Origin: Bermanella sp049115935
GTDB taxonomy: Bacteria; Pseudomonadota; Gammaproteobacteria; Pseudomonadales; Oceanobacteraceae
Reading direction: 5' to 3'
DNA: 64,000 bases
NCBI GenBank assembly: GCA_049115935.1
Contig: JAGDZK010000037.1
Coordinates: 1-64,000, forward strand
Shown here piece by piece: positions 52,209-58,703 of the stretch. The position numbers and the translations under genes are program-made. How positions within the stretch are numbered: the first letter of the stretch is position 1; every line of letters starts with the position of its first letter. The notes beneath the pieces were generated by a model that searched no databases, was not told the origin of the DNA, and saw nothing but the letters and a program-made list of their open reading frames with translations.

Positions 52209-52613
52209 TCAGTCTGTAATCACATCCGCTTGCAGCTCGTATGCGCCATCTTTGTTGTGCACTTCATTACCAATAACCGGTGGGTTAAACACACAGGCCA
52301 TTTTCATTTCTTTGCTTGCACGCAATATGTGCTTATCATTCTTATCAAGAATATAAATAGTACCAGGCTTGATTGGGTAAACTTTGCCATCGGCTAATGT
52401 TTCAACTTCGCCTTCGCCAGACATACAAAATACAGATTCTAAATGATTTTGATAATGCATTTGGAAATCTGCACCAGCATAAATTGTTGTAATATGAAAA
52501 GAGAAACCCATATTGTCATCTTTTAATAACAGACGAGTACTGTCCCAGTTATTATTCGGGTCAACGACCTTACGATTTGTTTGCTCTGCTTCTTCTAGTG
52601 TTCTTACAATCAT
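52209..52613 (-). CDS. ectC: L-ectoine synthase EctC
   Basis: Cyclises N-gamma-acetyl-diaminobutyrate to ectoine. The 134-residue cupin starts MIVRTLEEAEQTNRKV, with WDSTRLLLKDDNMGFSFHIT, the metal/active-site region HYQNHLESVFCMSGEGEVE and YILDKNDKHILRA, and VFNPPVIGNEVHN, matching EctC end to end. It is the third gene of ectABC. The ectB-ectC gap of 80 bases holds a terminator-like hairpin. Confidence 0.97.
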   Translation of the reverse strand: MIVRTLEEAEQTNRKVVDPNNNWDSTRLLLKDDNMGFSFHITTIYAGADFQMHYQNHLESVFCMSGEGEVETLADGKVYPIKPGTIYILDKNDKHILRASKEMKMACVFNPPVIGNEVHNKDGAYELQADVITD

Positions 52614-52643
52614 AATAAAACCAATTTGAATTCGATAATTTAT

Positions 52644-52672
52644 AAAAAAGCACAGGCCTTAGCCCGTGCTTT
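52644..52672 (-). terminator. Terminator-like hairpin between ectB and ectC
   Basis: On the minus strand AAAGCACGGGC, loop TAAG, GCCTGTGCTTT, followed by TTTATAAATT. An 11-pair stem with one GU pair and a T-rich tail, 21 bases after the ectB stop codon. As it sits inside the operon it may act as a partial terminator or as a 3' stabiliser of the ectAB message. Confidence 0.7.
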
Positions 52673-52693
52673 ATTGACTCAACTCGCTGTTAA

Positions 52694-53998
52694 TTAGCTG
52701 GCCATTTCAACGTCGTCGAAGTAATCCTTATCTTCAGGAATATCTTCTTTAGCACAAACGGCTTTAATAGCCGCTTCTACAATATCGATACCTTTTTTCA
52801 GGTTCTCGTCACTGATGATTAGTGGGCATAGGAATTTAACCACTTCATCATCTGCACCACTGGTTTCGATAATCAAGTTTTGCTTGAATGCAGCACGTGT
52901 AATTTGATTGGCAATATCACCATTTACACAACTAATACCACGGAACATGCCTCGACCACGGATCGTGAAGTTACCTTCACCATACTTCTCTACGATATCT
53001 TCTAAACGCTGAGCAATATAATCACCTTTACGTTTAATTTCTTTAGAGAAATTATCATCACTCCAGTAAGTATCGATAGCCGCTTTAGCGGTTACGAACG
53101 CAAGGTTATTACCACGGAAAGTACCGTTATGCTCACCTGGCTTCCATAGATCTAAATCTGGGCTGATTAATACCACTGCAAATGGCAAACCATAACCACT
53201 AAATGATTTAGATAGGGTTACAATATCAGGCTTAATACCTGCTTCTTCAAAGCTAAAGAAGGTGCCGGTACGACCACAACCTGACTGGATGTCATCAACA
53301 ATTAACAATACATCATGCTTGCGACATACTTTTTCTAGATTTTGTAACCACTCAAAGCTTGCTGCATTAATACCGCCTTCACCTTGTACCGTTTCAACGA
53401 TAACAGCTGCTGGTAAGTCAACACCACTACTTGAATCTGACAATACTTTATCAAGATAGAAGGTCGTATCCAACTCATCACCCATATAACCGTCAAAAGG
53501 TAATCGCGATGAACCACCAAGGCTAACACCAGCCGCACCACGGTGATGGGAATTACCGGTAGTCGCCAGAGAACCTAAGCTCACACCGTGGAAACCGTTA
53601 GTAAAAGAAATAATGTTTTCACGACCCTTGATGTTACGCGCAAGCTTCAATGCAGCTTCAACCGCATTGGTACCGGTTGGGCCCGTAAACTGAACCATAT
53701 AGTTTAGATCACGAGGCTTTAAGATTTTTTCGTTAAAGGTTTCAAGGAATTCACCTTTTGCCTTGGTATGTAAATCTAGACCGTGACAGATACCATCGTT
53801 TTGAATGTATTCAAGTAGCTTCTCTTTAAATACAGGGTTGTTGTGGCCGTAATTTAACGTACCAGCACCTGCAAGAAAGTCTAAATATTGATTGCCATCC
53901 TCATCATACAGGTATTCACCTTGCGCCTTATTAAATAAACGCGGGAATGAACGTGCGTATGATTGTACTTCTGATTCTATTTCGTCAAAAATTTTCAT
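52694..53998 (-). CDS. ectB: Diaminobutyrate-2-oxoglutarate aminotransferase EctB
   Basis: PLP enzyme that makes L-2,4-diaminobutyrate from aspartate semialdehyde and glutamate. The 434 residues are a class III aminotransferase. They show FLAGAGTLNYGHNNP, the phosphate site FTGPTGTNAVEAALKLA, ETVQGEGGINAAS, LLIVDDIQSGCGRTG and the Schiff-base lysine K264 in TLSKSFSGYGLP. The opening MKIFDEIESEVQSYARSFP is typical of EctB. It is second of the operon, with a 60-base gap after ectA. Confidence 0.97.
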   Translation of the reverse strand: MKIFDEIESEVQSYARSFPRLFNKAQGEYLYDEDGNQYLDFLAGAGTLNYGHNNPVFKEKLLEYIQNDGICHGLDLHTKAKGEFLETFNEKILKPRDLNYMVQFTGPTGTNAVEAALKLARNIKGRENIISFTNGFHGVSLGSLATTGNSHHRGAAGVSLGGSSRLPFDGYMGDELDTTFYLDKVLSDSSSGVDLPAAVIVETVQGEGGINAASFEWLQNLEKVCRKHDVLLIVDDIQSGCGRTGTFFSFEEAGIKPDIVTLSKSFSGYGLPFAVVLISPDLDLWKPGEHNGTFRGNNLAFVTAKAAIDTYWSDDNFSKEIKRKGDYIAQRLEDIVEKYGEGNFTIRGRGMFRGISCVNGDIANQITRAAFKQNLIIETSGADDEVVKFLCPLIISDENLKKGIDIVEAAIKAVCAKEDIPEDKDYFDDVEMAS

Positions 53999-54058
53999 AA
54001 TTCTGCCTTTATATTAATTAAATAATAAATAGTTAAATATAATAGTGAGTAAACTGGC

Positions 54059-54562
54059 TTAACCAAATGGGCCTATTCGCACAAGCATTTCGCTGTCGTG
54101 CTCGCCTTTAAAGTGAAGTTGCTTTTCAAACATCACTGAGCGAGTTAATGGTGCATTTAGTTTTTGAGCAGCGCTTTCAAACAGCGCCCATGACGCACCA
54201 TTAGATTCTGTAATGGTGGTTTCGATAAATCTTACTTGAGCACAATTGTCACGCTGTAAAATATGCTGAATCATGCGTGAGGCTAAACCTTGGCCTCGAG
54301 CTTGGTCTGAAACGGCTACCTGCCAAATAAATAGAGTGTCTGGCTTACCGGGCAATATATATCCAGAAATAAAACCAACTAACTTGCCTTCACCATCGTC
54401 CCCATAAAGCACGGCTGCAACGGAAGTGTCTGCAAAGTGAGAGCACTGCAAGAGATTACAATAAGCTGAATTGGTATCCAGAGGCGGGCAGCTTTTCACC
54501 AACTCATAAACCGACATACCATCTTGTGCTGTCGGAACTTGTAATTCGATCGCTAGCGACAT
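54059..54562 (-). CDS. ectA: Diaminobutyrate acetyltransferase EctA
   Basis: GNAT enzyme that acetylates diaminobutyrate at N-gamma. The 167 residues have the EctA segments LVKSCPPLDTNSAYCNLLQC near the N-terminus, LVGFISGYILPGKPDTLFIWQVAV, and the acetyl-CoA loop VSDQARGQGLASRM. It is the first gene of ectA-ectB-ectC-ask-TPR. Upstream are a sigma-70-like promoter and an EctR-operator-like sequence; the divergent side carries cheW and two EctR-like genes. No ectD (ectoine hydroxylase) is seen in the window. Confidence 0.97.
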   Translation of the reverse strand: MSLAIELQVPTAQDGMSVYELVKSCPPLDTNSAYCNLLQCSHFADTSVAAVLYGDDGEGKLVGFISGYILPGKPDTLFIWQVAVSDQARGQGLASRMIQHILQRDNCAQVRFIETTITESNGASWALFESAAQKLNAPLTRSVMFEKQLHFKGEHDSEMLVRIGPFG

Positions 54563-54658
54563 GAATCTTTATCCTGTATTACCTTAAGAACTCTATTATT
54601 TACTACTCTAAAGATTTTTTAAACCCCAAATGCCAAAATAAAGCCAAAATGATCACAA

Positions 54659-54688
54659 TATATACATAAAATTACAAAATAATGGCAA
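54659..54688 (-). promoter_or_regulatory. Possible sigma-70 promoter of the ectoine operon
   Basis: On the minus strand TTGCCA (54688-54683), 18-base AT-rich spacer, TATATT (54664-54659); GTATAT at 17 bases spacing is an alternative. Both boxes match consensus at five of six. It lies about 100 bases before ectA and about 25 bases downstream of the EctR-like operator. Confidence 0.45.
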
Positions 54689-54712
54689 AAAAAGGGGTTT
54701 CACACCCAATTT

Positions 54713-54744
54713 TATTTAGTGCTATAAATATAGTACACTAAGTA
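54713..54744. promoter_or_regulatory. EctR-operator-like sequence in the ectA-cheW intergenic region
   Basis: The minus strand at 54744-54727 reads TACTTAGT-GT-ACTATATT. The EctR1 operator of Methylomicrobium alcaliphilum, as I recall it, is TATTTAGT-GT-ACTATATA, a match of 16 of 18. Next to it, the plus strand at 54713-54730 reads TATTTAGT-GC-TATAAATA, with one half-site exact. The outer half-sites TATTTAGT and ACTAAGTA form a 32-base inverted repeat. A TATAAA (54723-54728) that could be the cheW -10 lies inside it. Confidence 0.65.
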
Positions 54745-54785
54745 TTAATAATGAATTAGAACGATAAAATTGGCAGATTCACCCC

Positions 54786-55220
54786 ATGAACGATGCACTA
54801 TCTAAAGAACAATGGATTAGCTTTCATATTAATGGAGCCACTTATGTGCAGCCTATTGAGCAAGTTAGGGAGATCGTGCCTTATCGCGAGCCGGCACCTG
54901 TTCCTGGTGCACCAGCAGAAGTGGAAGGCATTGTGAATATTCGCGGGGATGTCATTAGTGTTATAAGCGCTCGCCATCTAATGGATGCCCCGAGTTATTT
55001 GGCTAATGACGATAGTCGGATTCTAATTATTGAACATGAGCAAAACCTGATCGGCTTTACCGTGGATAGTGTCAGTGAAATCGTCGGCTTTAACAGTGAT
55101 CAAATTGAACATGGTTATGCCGATCATGACCTTATAAAAGGAACCGTAAAAATAGAAAGTGAGCTATATATCGTTGCTGACTTAGCCAATTACACAAACA
55201 ACAAAGATACCTATGAATGA
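54786..55220 (+). CDS. CheW-like coupling protein, divergent from ectoine operon
   Basis: The 144-residue single CheW domain: WISFHINGATYVQPIEQVREIVP, APAEVEGIVNIRGDVISVISARHLM (the conserved N-[IL]-RG-x-[VI] strand), LIIEHEQNLIGFTVDSVSEIV and GTVKIESELYIVADLANY. CheW links chemoreceptors to the CheA kinase. No other chemotaxis gene is in the window. Its stop codon overlaps the start of the first EctR-like gene by eight bases, so the two are translated together and likely serve one pathway. Whether it still binds a receptor or kinase is not known. Confidence 0.88.
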   Translation: MNDALSKEQWISFHINGATYVQPIEQVREIVPYREPAPVPGAPAEVEGIVNIRGDVISVISARHLMDAPSYLANDDSRILIIEHEQNLIGFTVDSVSEIVGFNSDQIEHGYADHDLIKGTVKIESELYIVADLANYTNNKDTYE

Positions 55221-55812
55221 GACAAGTGAAGCACAAACACCTATGAGCACCCACTCAAACAGTGAGACTCAAGTGAATCAACTTGAACATCGTATTGAAG
55301 AAGTACTGGTGGCATTGCGGCGTGTCATTCGAGCAACGGACTTGCACTCTAAACACCTCGCAAAAACCACAGGACTGACAGCACCACAAATGCTGATACT
55401 GCAAAGTATTCGTAACATGGGACAAGTCACCATTGGTGAAATCGCCACCGAGGTGAGCTTATCTCAAGCCACTGTGACGACGATTTTAGATCGCCTTGAA
55501 AAGCGTGAGCTTGTCTACCGTGAGCGCTCACTTACAGATAAACGTAAGGTTCATGCGCATTTGACCAAGTTTGCCGATGAAATGCTGCTGGATGCCCCTA
55601 TTCCATTACAAGACCAACTGACTCGTCAATTTGGGCATTTAAAAGAGTGGGAACAAACCATGCTGATATCGTCATTACAGCGCGTGGCTCAAATGATGGA
55701 CGCCCATGAAATTGATGCGGCACCTGTACTGGACCTTGGTAATTTAGATCGTCACTCCCATGAGTCGAGCCATGACCTATACACCAAAGAGCATGCATCT
55801 ATTACAACCTAG
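55213..55812 (+). CDS. ectR: EctR-like MarR family regulator, copy 1
   Basis: MarR-type winged-helix repressor. The 199-residue product has a polar N-terminal tail (about 25 residues), then EEVLVALRRVIRATDLHSKH, LTAPQMLILQSIRNMGQVTI, the recognition helix region EVSLSQATVTTILDRLEKR and the wing LVYRERSLTDKRKVHAHLT, followed by a dimer helix. A MarR regulator beside ectABC is the known arrangement for EctR, which represses ectoine genes at low salt. It overlaps cheW by eight bases. An ATG ten codons in (55243) is an alternative start. It is about three quarters identical, by eye, to copy 2. Confidence 0.8.
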   Translation: MNETSEAQTPMSTHSNSETQVNQLEHRIEEVLVALRRVIRATDLHSKHLAKTTGLTAPQMLILQSIRNMGQVTIGEIATEVSLSQATVTTILDRLEKRELVYRERSLTDKRKVHAHLTKFADEMLLDAPIPLQDQLTRQFGHLKEWEQTMLISSLQRVAQMMDAHEIDAAPVLDLGNLDRHSHESSHDLYTKEHASITT

Positions 55813-55862
55813 ATCATCTCAATATAAGGCTAGCGCTAGCGAAATGGTACGGCCTCTATATA

Positions 55863-56405
55863 ATGATCGCTTTGCGCCCCAAACAGGACAGTCCTTTGAG
55901 CCATATAGATGAAGTTTTGGTTGCCTTGCGTCGAGTGATTCGTGCAACTGATTTACACTCTAAACACCTAGCGAAGACCACCGGCCTTACTGCTCCGCAA
56001 ATTTTATTACTGCAAGCTGTACGCGATAAGGGCCATGTCACTATTGGCGAGCTGGCTAATGATATTAGCCTAAGCCAAGCCACGGTCACCACCATATTAG
56101 ACCGCCTTGAAAAGCGTAAACTGGTCTACCGTGAGCGCTCCACAACCGATAAACGCAAGGTACATACCTATTTAACAGATGCGGGGATTGAGGTATTAAA
56201 AGATGCTCCTATGCCGCTGCAGGATCACTTCGCGCGTCAATTTGGCGATCTACAGGAGTGGGAGCAAACCATGATCATTTCATCGTTACAACGTGTGGCT
56301 CAAATGATGGATGCCCAGCATATTGATGCATCACCTGTTTTAGACATTGGCATCCTAGATCGCCAGAGCAACCCATCAGAAAAAGTAGATGCTTACGATA
56401 AATAA
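55863..56405 (+). CDS. EctR-like MarR family regulator, copy 2
   Basis: The 180-residue paralogue of the preceding gene, 50 bases downstream on the same strand. DEVLVALRRVIRATDLHSKH is identical over 19 residues, as are SLSQATVTTILDRLEKR and most of EWEQTM-ISSLQRVAQMMDA. Differences cluster in the N-terminal tail, in the helix after the wing (DAGIEVLKDAP against KFADEMLLDAP) and at the C-terminus. The DNA-reading helix is nearly unchanged, so both copies probably bind the same operator. A tandem gene duplication followed by divergence is the simplest origin. Confidence 0.82.
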   Translation: MIALRPKQDSPLSHIDEVLVALRRVIRATDLHSKHLAKTTGLTAPQILLLQAVRDKGHVTIGELANDISLSQATVTTILDRLEKRKLVYRERSTTDKRKVHTYLTDAGIEVLKDAPMPLQDHFARQFGDLQEWEQTMIISSLQRVAQMMDAQHIDASPVLDIGILDRQSNPSEKVDAYDK

Positions 56406-56447
56406 ATACATATAAAAAGCCCGAAAGGGCTTTTTATATGTATTTAA
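56404..56447. terminator. Long bidirectional terminator after the EctR-like genes
   Basis: TAAATACATATAAAAAGCCC, loop GAAA, and the exact complement GGGCTTTTTATATGTATTTA. A 20-base perfect stem with a GNRA tetraloop. It serves the ectR pair and the convergent alkaline phosphatase gene. Confidence 0.92.
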
Positions 56448-56459
56448 TAACAGCACCTT

Positions 56460-58133
56460 TTACGGCTTAAGCTGCGCCTGACTGGCTCGATCCATAAGGG
56501 CACCTGCATGATTCATCACATGAAAAATAACATTCTGCTCATGTACGCCTGTGATCAAATGAGCCCCAGGGCCTGTGGCATAAATTCCCACATCTTCACC
56601 ACCGTGGGTTTCTGACTCCAACGGCACCAAGGCCTCCTGATGAAAGCCAGCGGTTTGAGTATCAACATTAGTTAAATCATAGCGCCCTGTCATGGCTCCT
56701 TTTTGATCCCAATACACACTATCGCTATCGGTTTCATTTTTGTTATGTCTATGGCCTAACCCATTCATATAACCCAAAGTGGTATAAGGTAAGTTGTCAT
56801 CAGCCAATGCGTATTGCGATTCACCAACATTAATCACTTTGCCTAAAATTGGATTTCCCCGCTTAGGGTATCCCGCCATGGTAAACACATGGCTATGATC
56901 CGCTGTGACAATAATTAATGTCTCGTCATCATTAGTTGCATCAACCGCTACTTGCACCGCATTAGATAGCTCAATAGCATCTGTTAAGGCATTGTGTGCA
57001 TTGCCCGCATGATGTCCGTGATCAATACGACCGGCTTCTACCATTAGAAAAAAACCATTTTCATTCTTGGTTAATAACTCAATTGCACTTCGGGTCATTT
57101 CACTTAATGAGGGCTCACCTGTTTTGTCATTTTTACGATCCGCTTCATAACGCATATGGCTTTCGTTAAACAAAGCAAACACCTGGGCTGTATCCATTGG
57201 GTTTATGTTATTAAAGCCTGCTTGGTCCGTAATATACACACCGTCAGGGTATCGGGTCTGCCATTCACTTACTAAGTTTCGACCATCCGTGCGATCCCCT
57301 TCAATTTCACTAACCGCATCAGGAGTATTTTGTGTTTTATCTTTTGCTAAAAAGTGTCGACGCCCACCACCCATCACAACTTCGAGACCATTTACATCAA
57401 TCCCTTTAAAACGGGATTCTAAATCATCTTCAAAGTAAACCAGCTGCTGTGCAATGTCTTTGCAACCCGCTTTAATTGCTGACTTGGGCATATCAGAAAT
57501 ATCTTCCCAGTCGCGATTTGCACTTTTTGCATAGGTGGATGCAGGTGTTGCGTGGGTAATACGCGCCGTTGTGACAATGCCTGTGCTCATGCCTGCCATT
57601 TCAGCCAGCTCAAGTGCTGTCACTAATTCATTACCCGCAACGGAGTTGCAGTCGCCATATACAACGTCTTCTGACACACCAATGACACCAGCATCTGTTT
57701 TAACACCGGTCACTAACGCCGTCATGGTGCCAGCTGAATCTGGGGTTTGTGCATCAACATTATAGGTTTTGGCTAAGCCAGAAAAAGGAAAGTGCTCAAA
57801 GCTCAATTGATTTTCTTCACCGGTATGACCATTACGTTGCCCTTGTAAAATACGCGCAGCTGTTACCGTTGAAATACCCATTCCATCACCTACAAATAGA
57901 ATAATATTTTTGGCGCTGCCTTTATTATTGTTAATTGACTGATGCTGTTTAATAGATTTTTGAATGGTCTGCTGTGCGCTAACAAACCAAGGACTGGATA
58001 ATTGACGAGTCTCATTTTTTAGCGGGAAATTATTCGCCATATCTTGCGCTTGACCTTTCTCACACGCTAAAAGGCTAAACAATAAGGCACTCACCACCGT
58101 ACCTTGAACAACTCTATTCATATTAATCATCAC
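56460..58133 (-). CDS. phoA: Alkaline phosphatase, lipoprotein form
   Basis: Releases phosphate from organic esters outside the inner membrane. The 557 residues start with a lipoprotein-type signal (VSALLFSLLAC, Cys24). The metal-site motif DGMG is at 83-86 and the catalytic serine Ser133 in QTPDSAGTM. Further metal ligands appear in VEAGRIDHGHHAGNA, TADHSHVF and ESETHGGEDVGIYATGPGA. It is of the PhoA fold but longer than the E. coli enzyme (471), as in marine alkaline phosphatases. It is last of the run M42 peptidase, ptsP, mgtC, phoA on the minus strand, 81 bases after mgtC. Confidence 0.93.
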   Translation of the reverse strand: MMINMNRVVQGTVVSALLFSLLACEKGQAQDMANNFPLKNETRQLSSPWFVSAQQTIQKSIKQHQSINNNKGSAKNIILFVGDGMGISTVTAARILQGQRNGHTGEENQLSFEHFPFSGLAKTYNVDAQTPDSAGTMTALVTGVKTDAGVIGVSEDVVYGDCNSVAGNELVTALELAEMAGMSTGIVTTARITHATPASTYAKSANRDWEDISDMPKSAIKAGCKDIAQQLVYFEDDLESRFKGIDVNGLEVVMGGGRRHFLAKDKTQNTPDAVSEIEGDRTDGRNLVSEWQTRYPDGVYITDQAGFNNINPMDTAQVFALFNESHMRYEADRKNDKTGEPSLSEMTRSAIELLTKNENGFFLMVEAGRIDHGHHAGNAHNALTDAIELSNAVQVAVDATNDDETLIIVTADHSHVFTMAGYPKRGNPILGKVINVGESQYALADDNLPYTTLGYMNGLGHRHNKNETDSDSVYWDQKGAMTGRYDLTNVDTQTAGFHQEALVPLESETHGGEDVGIYATGPGAHLITGVHEQNVIFHVMNHAGALMDRASQAQLKP

Positions 58134-58214
58134 TATTATTATTTTTTAACGGAAGCATATATTCAAACAATGCAAAGACTTTACGTATTGCCATCTTGAT
58201 ATAAATAATAAAAT

Positions 58215-58697
58215 CTATTTACGCTTGGCTTTATAATTTTGAACTTTACTGTGTACTCCACGACTGAATGCGCGAGTATTTTCTTCCAACCAATCTACAC
58301 CCCACAAAATCGCCACCACCACGAAAGATAATTTGATAGCCTCCGCTAAGTGTCCGGTAGAAATCATGACACCAATGGCAGCCAGCACCCAAATGGTCGC
58401 GGCTGACGTAACCCCAACTACAGCGCCATCTTTGGCCAACATCACGCCCGCACCTAAAAATCCAATACCCGTTATCACTTGCCCCACTACGCGAGAAGGG
58501 TCCACCACTGAACCTTCTAATAAAAAGGCGGTAGATAAAAATAAATAGGTGCCCAATATAATTAATGCCGAGGTTCTTATACCAACTGGTTTTCCTCGCA
58601 ATTGTCTTTCTAAGCCAATAATGCTGGCACAAAAAATCGCTGTGCCAATGGCAGGCCAACTATAAGGTGCGATTGAAAAATACTCACTGAATGCCAT
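58215..58697 (-). CDS. MgtC/SapB family inner-membrane protein
   Basis: The 160-residue protein has four or five hydrophobic helices and the family motifs IIGLERQLRGKPVGIRTSAL and VITGIGFLGAGVM. MgtC in Salmonella helps survival at low Mg2+ and inhibits the F-ATPase; environmental SapB-like members are of unknown role. The C-terminal soluble domain of MgtC proper is missing, so the short form is closer to SapB. It starts six bases after the ptsP stop codon and is followed by phoA, suggesting a link with phosphate/Mg stress, inferred only. Confidence 0.88.
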   Translation of the reverse strand: MAFSEYFSIAPYSWPAIGTAIFCASIIGLERQLRGKPVGIRTSALIILGTYLFLSTAFLLEGSVVDPSRVVGQVITGIGFLGAGVMLAKDGAVVGVTSAATIWVLAAIGVMISTGHLAEAIKLSFVVVAILWGVDWLEENTRAFSRGVHSKVQNYKAKRK

Positions 58698-58703
58698 GTA
58701 GCC

